From assembly GCA_965203305.1 (NCBI GenBank), contig OZ241874.1, positions 3,658,001-3,722,000 on the forward strand: DNA of 64,000 nt, written 5' to 3'. Positions 36,501 through 44,615 of the stretch are shown one piece after another. Source of the DNA: Bin80 sp965203305. GTDB taxonomy: Bacteria; Bacteroidota; Rhodothermia; Rhodothermales; Bin80. The translations under genes were made by a program, and so were the position numbers. Within the stretch, counting starts at the first letter, position 1. Each line of letters starts with the position of its first letter. The notes under the pieces were generated by a model. It saw nothing but the letters and a program-made list of their open reading frames with translations. It was not told the origin of the DNA and did not search any database.

Positions 36501-38707
36501 TGGAAACCCACAACAAGAAAGTGGTCATCATGGATGCGGTGTCCCTGAGTTCCGCCAAGATCTGGCCATACGCGGAAACGACAGAGTTCATGGGGGACCT
36601 CATGATCAGCGGAACCGGCGGGCTGAACACGGAACACAATAAAGACGGTGACAAGCGGAGTGTGATGATCCATGGGGACTTCACGCAAACGAAGGGGAGC
36701 TATACCAGTTCGAATAATGCGGGGGTGAAGCTGCATCCCATGACGACGAAGACGGTGATGGGCGACCTGATGGTGGCAGCGGATGCGTCCCGGTACGAGG
36801 GGAAAATGGTATCGGGCAATATGCCGAGTCTGATGGTGCACGGGGGCTTCCACTTTGCAAAGAACGGGAAGCTGAACGCGACGGTGGAGTTTACAGGCAA
36901 GGAGGCGCAGGAGGTGATGACCGGGGATACGACAGCCCTGCACAGTATCACGGTGAACAACGCAAAGGGACTGCTGCTGAAAAGCCATGTCATGCAGCAG
37001 AAGGCAGCCACACTGACGCTCCGGCAGGGGAAGATTCACAGCATGCCGATGGACAGCATGTTTATGTGGACCGTGCAGAATGTGCAGGTGGAGCAGGAGC
37101 TCCGCGAGCGGAGTTCGGCACAGGAAGGAGAGAAGTGCGGGGCGGACAATGACGAGGAGTGCAAAGCCACGATCCTGCGCGGCTCTCGCCAGTCGTATGT
37201 TGGCGGCCCGGTAGCCCGTCACCTAGCACAGGGGAATGCAGGAGCAGGCTTTGCGAGCGGGGGGTATCTGTTCCCGGTGGGAATGGAGAAGGGAAACATG
37301 TCGCACTACCGTCCGCTGATCCTGCAGTTGCCCTCCGACCTGATTGATACCACGGCGGCGACCGTATCTCCAGTGATGGTACCAGACGGAGCCATGCCGG
37401 CATGGCAGAACCTCACGGTTCCGACGGCAGGCGGCAGCCTGACCCTGGATGTGCATGCGGATCTGTTCTGGAAGGTGGATCTGGGGACGGAGTCGCTGCC
37501 CACGAATACGAACCTTCGGATCGCGGCGTCGGGGCTCCAGAATGTGGCAGATGCCAGCGGACTGCGGATCGTGCAGTGGGACTGCATGTGGAAGAATCCG
37601 AAGCTGGCAGGCCGGCGTCCGGCCCAAGCGGATGCGAGTTCGTTCGGGGTGAACGGCTATCTCAGCGGGGTGGTGAACCTGACGCAGGAGGGGATTGGGC
37701 TGGGGAGCTGTGCGATCTTCGGGATTGCGGCGAACGGGATTGAGAACCCGATTGACCAGGCCGATCTGAGCGGAGGACGGGCAAACCTGCAGTTCATCCA
37801 TAATGTGCCCCTGCCAACCTCGGTAGACCTGCATCTGGGAGACATCCAGATTGGCAGCGGGATCCAGTTCCGACATGCCACAGCCTACCGTCCCGTGGGG
37901 GCAGGAAGCCATGAACTGAAGATCCAGGAGGTGGGGGCCCCGGCCGAGGACGCGATCACGAGTACCCTGGTGCTGGCGCATAACAAAAACTATGTGGTGA
38001 TCGCCCATGGAAGCCCGAACGACACAAGGCTGAAGGTGCTGGAAACCCGGATGACATCGCAGGTTGCAAACCAGGTGGATGTGCTGCTGGTGCACGGGTC
38101 GGCAGATCTGGGAGCAGCGCGCGTAGAGGTGCTGGACCCGGTGGATCCCATGACGGTGAACATGACGCTGGCAGGAAACCTGATGCTGGACGATGCCACG
38201 CGGCGATACGCTTCACTGGCTCCCTCGCAGCAGATTTTCCGGGTACAATCCACAGATCAGGAGGTGACACAGGCCTATGAGATGGACCTGTACGGGTATG
38301 CGAACCAGACGCTGGTGCTGAACCTGTCCGGGATGCGGAATGATCTGACGATCTTGGGCGTGGACAGGAACGGGATGATCATTCCGACAGTGGTGGTGAC
38401 AGGAGTGGAGGAGAGCGCAGAGCTTCCGACAGAGTTTGCCCTGCACGGCAACTATCCGAACCCGTTCAATCCGTCCACACGGATCCAGTTTGACCTGCCG
38501 GAGAATGCGCAGGTGCAGATCCAGATTGTAGACATGCTGGGGCGGGAGGTGATCACACTGCCAGCGCAAGAGATGGAGGCAGGGGCGAACCGGAGCCTGG
38601 AACTGAATGCTGCCAGCCTGGCAAGCGGAACCTACCTGTACCGGATCATGGCGACCGGCGCAGAGCAGCGGCATGTGAAGACCGGACGCATGACCCTGGT
38701 GAAATAG
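33578..38707 (+). CDS. Giant repetitive T9SS-sorted surface protein, candidate phase-variable
   Basis: 1709 residues from ATG 33578. The signal peptide MRTIQKWGGGAGCLLLLLLF continues to about GALAQ; its Trp-Gly-Gly-Gly codons are part of a 12-G run, so gain or loss of one G would stop translation early. Residues ~30-1390 are a long Gly/Thr/Val-rich beta region, probably a beta-helix or stacked-strand stalk, with many loosely repeated GDVAV, GKLE and TGKI-like units. A DUF4397-like domain (FIHNVPLPTSVDLHLGD onward) spans about 1404-1600. The last ~85 residues form a type IX sorting domain with GNYPNPFNPSTRIQF. I infer a surface adhesin or sheath component. Its coding strand is unusually G-rich, with heavy use of GGG, ACG and GCG, unlike neighbouring genes. 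A longer start at 33497 is in frame but lacks a signal peptide. Confidence 0.85.
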   Translation: MRTIQKWGGGAGCLLLLLLFLATSGALAQTTRYIDPVNGKTDGNCTSTDPSDSNGPCTLARAFHADNQTQNATFLIQVRFAGGTVELAAPTTQLTKKITFGTYEQGGASAVAGTIRFTGNLTIGVAGGVAGQVAVDSKARIRFTNLTRSSAAASVSFFVSGSEERIAITDTLINNFQNNNAPLSKLDVSESFTFRGLLLFTNELTVHRGATLNLRNNIFVDPRRGTSNTDKRGVVTVHGEITGRASFNFGVQNNETRRGGSGDQFFHTYDEYDPSDGVDHKDCIRITGTGKITTNIYVMTRGNICYELSHLGGLRAIGSITETGTRNTAKGQDRITTDVIFRRDVVIGGEKVLPNDRSVYAWNDTRIVFEKTATIKGDVIVNEGTDVYGIDGWPGFFGSGRTTSVRKGVQVGGSGNYTCAYTTGASAAHIPGVQFEGAVTIEGELHARTGTLVNGAPNSAKASAPACAPRVLFMAPKATATTPATGRALTSSIAGDVAVDDTASFYKKGRIHLDADMHGTGAAMRQTAHNLRVGGGVSAKGNVIGMDSAATSNADGMCTGKDTGLAFGNHIVLTGPKAQSISGQGSGLMLDALMVHGDLDVRGGTLTVMTLHVGPRAELMSTKDVKVTESLILQGELSGELDEASTIKRLTYGNRNTDVVKKAALHTMLEGLAIHIGSGELRLDEVVKTKNLGLCSGTLSLADAESTTDSTLHVTGQITVQNGMLEKDSNDPGSISTDKNRYLLKYITPGKRTVTDALEWFAPQDVVVDHAKAEIMVNDDRSVSGKLEVSSGMLMMEDSLNAGSIVLGSATKMGTLQTEGQDVVVNGKVSVNGKSKLVTGGGDLHVLGTVTSGAYTHNTAQVSIAKDAMVDLGAGTLMLGPEDTKKRNNVQGDSRPDVLLTLTGSLTADMIKVPKGSKQTTIDASADNKMLQTVVFDGTLTPGTGNWDGTLYLKGATGDGKMLTVDSLSAMKGSVETHNKKVVIMDAVSLSSAKIWPYAETTEFMGDLMISGTGGLNTEHNKDGDKRSVMIHGDFTQTKGSYTSSNNAGVKLHPMTTKTVMGDLMVAADASRYEGKMVSGNMPSLMVHGGFHFAKNGKLNATVEFTGKEAQEVMTGDTTALHSITVNNAKGLLLKSHVMQQKAATLTLRQGKIHSMPMDSMFMWTVQNVQVEQELRERSSAQEGEKCGADNDEECKATILRGSRQSYVGGPVARHLAQGNAGAGFASGGYLFPVGMEKGNMSHYRPLILQLPSDLIDTTAATVSPVMVPDGAMPAWQNLTVPTAGGSLTLDVHADLFWKVDLGTESLPTNTNLRIAASGLQNVADASGLRIVQWDCMWKNPKLAGRRPAQADASSFGVNGYLSGVVNLTQEGIGLGSCAIFGIAANGIENPIDQADLSGGRANLQFIHNVPLPTSVDLHLGDIQIGSGIQFRHATAYRPVGAGSHELKIQEVGAPAEDAITSTLVLAHNKNYVVIAHGSPNDTRLKVLETRMTSQVANQVDVLLVHGSADLGAARVEVLDPVDPMTVNMTLAGNLMLDDATRRYASLAPSQQIFRVQSTDQEVTQAYEMDLYGYANQTLVLNLSGMRNDLTILGVDRNGMIIPTVVVTGVEESAELPTEFALHGNYPNPFNPSTRIQFDLPENAQVQIQIVDMLGREVITLPAQEMEAGANRSLELNAASLASGTYLYRIMATGAEQRHVKTGRMTLVK
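33597..33608 (+). repeat. Homopolymer run of 12 G inside the signal-peptide codons
   Basis: Twelve consecutive G at codons 7-11 of the 33578 gene. In this assembly the frame is open. The run is long enough for slipped-strand mispairing, the usual basis of on/off switching of surface genes. Confidence 0.9.
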
Positions 38708-38735
38708 TCACGCGAAGCGATTCAGACTGAAACGG

Positions 38736-38775
38736 AGCACCCCGGTACGACAGCGTATCGGGGTGCTTTGCGTTT
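38736..38775 (+). terminator. Probable intrinsic terminator after the giant gene
   Basis: Perfect 9-bp stem AGCACCCCG / CGGGGTGCT (38736-38744 with 38759-38767) with a 14-base loop, followed by a modest T-containing stretch, 29 bases after the stop codon. The T-run is weak. A GTG inside its 3' arm opens the longest ATPase frame, an argument against that GTG as a start. Confidence 0.6.
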
Positions 38776-38843
38776 GGGGAAACAGCCTTACAGATCGGCT
38801 GCCAGGCTGGGTCACTTGGAGCTCCCGTAAAAACGACGAAGAA

Positions 38844-40211
38844 ATGTCGCTACGAGAGTGCTTGCAGGCATATATCAGATCGAGGACAGAGGCATTTTTG
38901 CAAGAGCCTCATCGGATGGAAATTGCAGAGAACTCCAGAGGGGGAACCATACTTCTGATTCAGGGGCCGCCTGGTGTGGGGAAGACGGCACTGCTGGCAA
39001 AATGTTGGGAAGAAGCAAAAAAGAAGTGGTGGGATGTGGCCCAGATCACCCCAAGGGACCTGTGGGACCCCGACCGCCTGCGAAAAACACTTGCCGTCAG
39101 CCCGGAGATCAGGGTTGTCGGGGGAGAAGGCGAAGCAGGGATAGAGAAGATTTGTGTTGCGAAGGGCAAAGCAGAAGTCACGATTGATCACCTCCCCCGC
39201 ACGCCAATAGACATACTCAAGACAGAGGATACCCCCCTTCTGCTTATTCTTGACGAGGCCCAGCATCTGGGGGAAGACAGCAGGATAACCGGAGGGTACA
39301 AAGACGATGTCCGAGATCTTCTGGATCAGATTCACAATGGGAAGTTAGGGAAGTCTGTCATCCTGTTATCTGGTGGACTGGGCATGACATCCAGGGCATT
39401 GAACAATCTGGGGATATCACGATCTTCCCTCAAATCCATCACAGACTTGGGTCCACTGGAAGAAGAGGGGGAGCGGACGGTGATCAGAGAGTGGCTAAAA
39501 GAAGAGGGGGAGGCGAAGGGAGACATGAAAGATTGGGTGGATGCGATTGCCAAAGAGACCTACAGGTGGCCCCAGCACATTATCGCATACACGGTGCCAG
39601 CCGTAGCCCACCTCAGAGAAAACGGCGGGGAGATGACAAGAGAAGGGCTGCTTTCTGTCCTGGAACAGGACCGGGCAAATCGCTGGGCATATTATACAGG
39701 CAGAACGGAGGGGCTTGACGATGATCATATTGTCCGGCTTGTGGAGATGTTTCGTGATACTCCCGTGGAGGAAGGGTTTCGGAAGCAAGATCTTGTGGCA
39801 GAGCTAGGCGAACCTGGGTTTGAGCAGGCGGTCTGTAAGGGCGTCCTTTATTATAGCAACCCCTTGTACACCCTTCCTATTCCGTCCCTGTATGATTACC
39901 TGACAGAAAGAGCCTTGCGAATTCGAGAGGCCACATTGCGCTACGAGCGGGTCAAGAAACAGAGACAGGCAAGTCGCCACCTTACAAGAGATGTTTCCGG
40001 GCAACAGCCGGAGTCGAAAGATCAATCTGAGGCGGAGGGTTCCCAAAAGGAAGCGGGAAACCATACTCCAGACAGTCCCTCCCCCGAAAAAGAGGAGGGA
40101 AAAGAACCCACGATACTCAAATCGGAAGAAGGCAATCCTCGTCAGGAACCTCCACCGGGCAGAGATTCTTCCAACAGTGATCGGGACACAGACATGGGAA
40201 TGGAGAGATAG
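38844..40211 (+). CDS. AAA/STAND-like P-loop ATPase, copy 3 (divergent N-terminus)
   Basis: 455 residues from ATG 38844. Walker A GPPGVGKT, Walker B LLLILDEAQ, LLSGGLGMTSRA, the RWPQHI helix, SLYDYLTERA and the charged tail ending RDTDMGMER are all present. From Walker B to the C-terminus it is nearly identical to copy 1. The first ~35 residues differ: the usual DRGA..FxGRE is replaced. A trace of it (EDRG, then Phe) is readable in another frame at about 38879-38896, suggesting small deletions that shifted the frame and a new start. A longer GTG start at 38763 overlaps the terminator. It lies 140 bases after the giant surface gene; R6 follows the stop. Confidence 0.8.
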   Translation: MSLRECLQAYIRSRTEAFLQEPHRMEIAENSRGGTILLIQGPPGVGKTALLAKCWEEAKKKWWDVAQITPRDLWDPDRLRKTLAVSPEIRVVGGEGEAGIEKICVAKGKAEVTIDHLPRTPIDILKTEDTPLLLILDEAQHLGEDSRITGGYKDDVRDLLDQIHNGKLGKSVILLSGGLGMTSRALNNLGISRSSLKSITDLGPLEEEGERTVIREWLKEEGEAKGDMKDWVDAIAKETYRWPQHIIAYTVPAVAHLRENGGEMTREGLLSVLEQDRANRWAYYTGRTEGLDDDHIVRLVEMFRDTPVEEGFRKQDLVAELGEPGFEQAVCKGVLYYSNPLYTLPIPSLYDYLTERALRIREATLRYERVKKQRQASRHLTRDVSGQQPESKDQSEAEGSQKEAGNHTPDSPSPEKEEGKEPTILKSEEGNPRQEPPPGRDSSNSDRDTDMGMER

Positions 40212-40216
40212 CCTCT

Positions 40217-40242
40217 CTTGCGGATTTTGCTGGATAAATCCC
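40217..40242 (+). repeat. ATPase-associated repeat R6
   Basis: GCGGATTTTGCTGGATAA then ATCCC, 5 bases after the stop of copy 3, the same position that R1 and R7 occupy after copies 1 and 4. No partner is visible at the 5' side of copy 3. Confidence 0.8.
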
Positions 40243-40543
40243 AATTCTTTCCGGTAGATCAACTGCATTCTGCATTCGGACTGTATGATGCCTCCAACCT
40301 GGAAGCCAAAAATCACAGTTGCAATATAAGCCGTTGTCTATGTCAGGATATCAGGATCCATAAACAGATTCATGTGGTGAAACCTGGACGCTTGTCTTAG
40401 TGCATCGTGAAACCCTCTGGTTCCCATAAAATCCGTATTCGCCAGCCTCCTGAAATGCTGTGAGGAGGATCGCATACCCGCCAGTATCTGCCTGCATACA
40501 TCATAACCGGAATTCAGAGATATTTTGGCGGAAAGCTCACAAG
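40243..40543. other. Intergenic stretch, no supported gene
   Basis: About 300 bases. A minus-strand frame (start 40547) of 69 codons has no known motif and no signal. It may be a remnant of mobile DNA. Confidence 0.4.
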
Positions 40544-41320
40544 TCAACTTGATTCAAGGATCATGCCGTCATAGCCGAATCGCATGTTCGCAGGAAGCTG
40601 GGCACTCTCCCGCCTGTGAAGTACCTGGTGTGCCATGTGTGTGAATACAGTCTGTTTGGCCCCAATCCTGCGAGCAGTCCCTATGGATTCAGCAATAGAA
40701 AAATGCCGGGGATGCCTCTTCGGGCGAAGTGCATCCAGCACCAGCAGATCCAGTTCTTCCAGTTTGTCATACTCGGTCTCGGGAATATGGCTCACATCGG
40801 TCAGATACGCAAAATTCCCCAGCCTGTATCCGTTCAGGGGCATGCTTCCATGCAGCAGCTCAATCGGGATTACATGGACCCGTCCAGAATCTCCATACCG
40901 GCTCTGGATCTCAAATGGAGCCTCAGCAGCCATCAAATCCAGCACTCCCGGATAAGCTCTGGACGTACCAAAGATGTAGGGGAAGATTCTCTCCAGAGCA
41001 TCCATGCCCTCCCTGTGAGCAAAACATGGAATGGGGGCCTTGCAGTCGAAAAAGTACGGCCGCATATCATCCAGCCCCATCACATGGTCATAATGATGAT
41101 GAGTCCACAGGACCGCATCCACACGCCGAATCCGGGCTCGCAGCATCTGCTCCCGAAAGTCCGGCCCCGTATCAATGACAATGCTGAGGCTTCCCGCCTG
41201 CACATGGCAGGCTGTACGCAACCGCTGATCTCTCGGGTCCGTGGAATGACAGGTCTCGCAATCGCACCCGATCATGGGAACCCCCACAGACGTACCCGTA
41301 CCCAGTAATGTGATGCGCAT
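40544..41320 (-). CDS. PhnP-like metallo-beta-lactamase fold hydrolase
   Basis: 258 residues. LLGTGTSVGVPMIGCDCETC carries a Cys pair typical of PhnP/YcbJ-type enzymes; the metal site is THHHYDHVMGLDD, the second metal block is ELLHGSMPLNG, with LTDVSH and a late TVFTHMAHQ. Family members hydrolyse cyclic phosphodiesters (PhnP) or act on unknown esters. No phosphonate genes are nearby, so the substrate is open. First of four minus-strand genes after RNase G, 6 bases after the 41327 gene. Confidence 0.85.
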   Translation of the reverse strand: MRITLLGTGTSVGVPMIGCDCETCHSTDPRDQRLRTACHVQAGSLSIVIDTGPDFREQMLRARIRRVDAVLWTHHHYDHVMGLDDMRPYFFDCKAPIPCFAHREGMDALERIFPYIFGTSRAYPGVLDLMAAEAPFEIQSRYGDSGRVHVIPIELLHGSMPLNGYRLGNFAYLTDVSHIPETEYDKLEELDLLVLDALRPKRHPRHFSIAESIGTARRIGAKQTVFTHMAHQVLHRRESAQLPANMRFGYDGMILESS

Positions 41321-41326
41321 GCATTT

Positions 41327-41596
41327 TCACTCGGCTGAGTACTGTCGGATAATGGATTCCACACGCTTGCGGACATCCTTTCGCATGGAAATCTCCTGCA
41401 GCTGCACCTCCTTCAGTATACGTGCCAGAACCCCTAGATGCACCTCCGTGGGATGATGCCGGTTCAGAATAATCAGTTTGCTGCCCTCCAGTATACAGGA
41501 TCCCCCCTGAAACAGTCCCTTGTCCCACCGAACCGTATACCCGGATTTTTTGGCTACATCCTCCATGGTGTGCAGAATGGAAGTGTCTTTTGCCAT
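41327..41596 (-). CDS. Small conserved-looking hypothetical protein
   Basis: 89 residues, no membrane segment or signal. Contains a strand-helix pattern with GGSCILEGSKLIILNRHHPT and an amphipathic C-terminal helix with alternating charges. It is tightly packed between genes (2 bases from the barrel gene, 6 from the hydrolase), which argues it is real and co-transcribed. Function unknown. Confidence 0.65.
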   Translation of the reverse strand: MAKDTSILHTMEDVAKKSGYTVRWDKGLFQGGSCILEGSKLIILNRHHPTEVHLGVLARILKEVQLQEISMRKDVRKRVESIIRQYSAE

Positions 41597-41598
41597 GC

Positions 41599-42327
41599 TC
41601 AGAACCAGATTCCTGCGGACATGGTGTGTACCGTGCCGGCATGATCGTAGAGTTCATCCACCGCCTCGGAAAAAACTCTGGAGCCGTTCACATTCCAGAG
41701 CTGGTAGCGAAAGGAATACCCGACTGTGAGTCCGAGACTGGAGAGAATCCTGGCAATGCCAAGGCACACCTCTGCATCTGCGGCCCAGGAAAATCCTGCG
41801 GCATCCGCAACCTGACTGGTAGTGATCCCGGCGAGCGGCATGACCCGCAGTTCCAGCTCCATGCGGCGATTCAGATTGTGCATCAGGCTTCCCCCTGCTC
41901 CGAGCATAATTGCACTTGCTCGGAAAGGAATGACATCATCACTTCCTGCCGTGAGCCTGCGCCATGCAACCAGAAAACCTATGGGCATGGCAATAACTGT
42001 TTTCGCACGCTGGCTCTTCGCAAAAGCGGGCAGAATCCAGCCCATTGCAGATAGATCCAGCAGCGTCCTGTCCCCCTCAGGACGGGCAAAGAGTCCAGCC
42101 GCACGAACCTGCGGACCAGCATAGGAAAGTCCAACCCCGATTCCCTTGTACTCGAATGGCATCCCTGCCCCTGCCGAACCTGCATACGCATGATCAATTC
42201 TCCCCACACTGAATGCCACAGCATGCCTGTTCCGCTGAATAAAATCTCCCTGCGCCACTGCCACATCCATGCTGACCAGCATCAGAGCAGGGAGTGACAT
42301 GAAAATCCTGCACAGGTTCCTAGTCAT
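41599..42327 (-). CDS. Predicted outer-membrane protein
   Basis: 242 residues from ATG 42327. A signal peptide (NLCRIFMSLPALMLVSMDVA to AQG) is followed by a beta-rich protein with aromatic girdle residues and a C-terminal strand ending TMSAGIWF. I infer a small beta-barrel. The start overlaps the rng stop by 8 bases, so it is in the rng transcript. Longer starts lie wholly inside rng. Confidence 0.65.
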   Translation of the reverse strand: MTRNLCRIFMSLPALMLVSMDVAVAQGDFIQRNRHAVAFSVGRIDHAYAGSAGAGMPFEYKGIGVGLSYAGPQVRAAGLFARPEGDRTLLDLSAMGWILPAFAKSQRAKTVIAMPIGFLVAWRRLTAGSDDVIPFRASAIMLGAGGSLMHNLNRRMELELRVMPLAGITTSQVADAAGFSWAADAEVCLGIARILSSLGLTVGYSFRYQLWNVNGSRVFSEAVDELYDHAGTVHTMSAGIWF

Positions 42328-44077
42328 CCGTTGCCGCATCCTCTTGTCGGCGGGGTGCTCGCTTCCGGGATGCCTGACCATTATTGCTGCGACGCGGACT
42401 GGACTGTTTCCGGGAATCTTCGGACTGGGTACGCTGCTTCGGAGCAGAAGGGGGCTTTTTGGATGGAGCCTGCCGGGACTTTGCCTTGTTGATGCGGACC
42501 ATCCGGGGACTCAAGTCCGTAATGTCATGCTCACTCACAGCATCCAGAAACCGGAACTCGTCCGTGGACATGGTTTTCGTTCCGACAACCGTAATATGAT
42601 GCTTGTACTGACGCTGCCATTTTGATTTCAGAGTGCGACCCCAGCGGCCCTTTTCTATCCATGCGGCCGTAAACGGATGAACCCGCAGATGCAGGCTCCC
42701 GCCATCATGCTTGTCCAGCCACTGCGTGATTTTCTTTTCAAGAAACTCCGGGTCCGGAGGGGGAATGCGGTTTATCCGGGATTTTTTCGCCAGCTGGTGT
42801 GTGGAGGTAACACTGACTCGCTTGCGCTCGCGTGAAATCTGGACGATCCCGAGCTCGCTCATCGGAAGATTGTCGGTCTGCACCCGGTCCGTGCCAAGGG
42901 CTTTTGCGAGAGCTTCATCCACTTTTTTTCGATTCTCCCCCTGCCGCAGATCAATAAAATCAATCACGATCAGCCCGCTTAAATCACGCAACCGAATTTG
43001 CCGGGCAATCACCTCCACCGCCTCAAGGTTGACCTGAAGTGCCAGCGACTCTGCATTCTGCCTTGTGCGGGTTCGCCCGGAATTCACATCAATCACATGC
43101 ATGGCTTCGGTTGCCTCAATGATCAGAGACCCGCCAGAGGGCAGACTGACCTGTGTATCAAACACCTCATTAATCTGGTCCTGGATTCCCGCAACAGCAA
43201 AAACAGACTCGCGGCCCTTGTGCTGCTTCACGGCCTGAATCATGTGCGGAGCAACCGCAAGAATGTATCCGCGGATAGCCCGATACATGCGGTAGTTGTC
43301 TACCAGAATGCGGGAAAAATCGTCAGAAAACAAATCCCGAATAATGGACGAGGCAAGATTCACATCCTCATGCAGCTTTACGGGCGGCTGGGGATTCCCC
43401 TGCAGGGATTTTTCCACCTTCTCCCAGCGATCCATCAAAAACTGCAAGTCTGTTTCCAGTGACTGCCCGTCTCTGCCTTCGGCAACCGTGCGGGCGATAA
43501 GACCAAATCCGGAAGGCCGGATTTTCTTGATGATTGTACGCAGGCGCTGCCGCTCCGCTCTGCTTGCGATTCTTCTTGAGACGGCTCCATAGTCTGCCAG
43601 GGGGATCAATACAAGAAAGCGGCCAGCCAGCGAGATATCTGTGGAGAGCCGGGGGCTCTTGCTGTGGTAGGGTTCCTTGGTGATCGTGACCAGAATCTTC
43701 TGTCTGGATTTCAGGAGGTTCGAATCGCCCCATCGGCGACGGGAGGAGTCCTGCTGCGAAGATGGCTTCTCCTGCTTTGATGCCCATGCCTCCATGACTT
43801 TGGATACACGCGGGGTGTTCTCATTTACAAACGCAAGCTGCTGCTCCAGATTGGAGGCGAGGTCGGAGAAATGCAAAAATCCATGCTGCCCTTCCCCGAT
43901 ATCCACGAATGCAGCCCGAAGGCCTGACCGGAATGCTTCAATGCGCCCCAGAAAGATGTCTCCTACGGTTCGCTCGTTCTCTGGACTTTCAATGTAAAAC
44001 TCGGCCAGCTTTCCCTCTTCAACGATGGCAATCCTCGTCTCCTTGGGAGTGGTATTAATAATAATTTCTTTTGACAT
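42320..44077 (-). CDS. rng: Ribonuclease G/E family endoribonuclease
   Basis: 585 residues from ATG 44077 (MSKEIIINTTPKETRIAIVE). The S1 domain (about 38-125) has an insert between GEGQHGFLHFSD and the ILVTITKEPY strand. The catalytic core shows the magnesium motif DVNSG and the second acid in DFIDLR. The tail (from about 525) is Lys/Arg/Ser/Gln rich and probably binds RNA or other proteins. RNase E-type scaffold domain and CPxCxG zinc link are not visible, so it is closer to RNase G. First gene of the rng-barrel-41327-40544 run. Confidence 0.92.
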   Translation of the reverse strand: MSKEIIINTTPKETRIAIVEEGKLAEFYIESPENERTVGDIFLGRIEAFRSGLRAAFVDIGEGQHGFLHFSDLASNLEQQLAFVNENTPRVSKVMEAWASKQEKPSSQQDSSRRRWGDSNLLKSRQKILVTITKEPYHSKSPRLSTDISLAGRFLVLIPLADYGAVSRRIASRAERQRLRTIIKKIRPSGFGLIARTVAEGRDGQSLETDLQFLMDRWEKVEKSLQGNPQPPVKLHEDVNLASSIIRDLFSDDFSRILVDNYRMYRAIRGYILAVAPHMIQAVKQHKGRESVFAVAGIQDQINEVFDTQVSLPSGGSLIIEATEAMHVIDVNSGRTRTRQNAESLALQVNLEAVEVIARQIRLRDLSGLIVIDFIDLRQGENRKKVDEALAKALGTDRVQTDNLPMSELGIVQISRERKRVSVTSTHQLAKKSRINRIPPPDPEFLEKKITQWLDKHDGGSLHLRVHPFTAAWIEKGRWGRTLKSKWQRQYKHHITVVGTKTMSTDEFRFLDAVSEHDITDLSPRMVRINKAKSRQAPSKKPPSAPKQRTQSEDSRKQSSPRRSNNGQASRKRAPRRQEDAATDD

Positions 44078-44615
44078 GGGTGTAACTTGAACGCGCCTCA
44101 TGCGGACCCATTGATACGAATTCCGCTGTTCTTGCCTGTGAAGCAAGGTCTGGCTGGATTGCCGAGGGAATCATCGTATGCCGGACATCAACTTCGTGCC
44201 ACATAAGGGCCCGCCTTCAACCTTGATGTAATCAGATTTGGAGTATTGTGGGAGCCTGACATACCCTTCTCCCCGAAAGAGGATTTCTGCTGCGTACAGG
44301 CGTGGCACTATTGAGCCACATTCAAAACGCTTCAGAGGGTTTCTGTTGCTGACAGCCAATACTGTCCGCTGCCCGGGCAAACGGGAGCATGCCATGCCTC
44401 TGTTTCACTAATATACAAAACGCAGAGGGCTTTTGTTCACATCAAGAGGCTGCCCGCTCATTAACAAGAGTTTCTGTCCTGTCATGTTCACCGGAAGAAC
44501 GAAGTGATTTTTGCAGTTTATTAAATCTGCTAGCCCAAATCAGGCACATCACAAGGGTTGTCACGTTAAACGGGGAAATTAACTGGCCAGCTCTTCTCTG
44601 CTGCAATCATTTAGA
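44078..44615. other. Intergenic region between divergent rng and gltA
   Basis: Over 500 bases separating divergent transcripts. AT content rises close to gltA (44500-44580). No gene, RNA or clear hairpin is seen; both promoters should lie here. Confidence 0.5.

Noticed and set aside
34508..37222. Long minus-strand frames (459 and 425 codons) inside the giant gene
   Set aside because: Mirror frames of a repetitive G-rich coding strand, His/Arg/Pro-rich with no known features.
40338..40547. 69-codon minus-strand frame downstream of the PhnP-like gene
   Set aside because: No homologous motif seen and overlaps the hydrolase stop; kept only as unexplained intergenic DNA.
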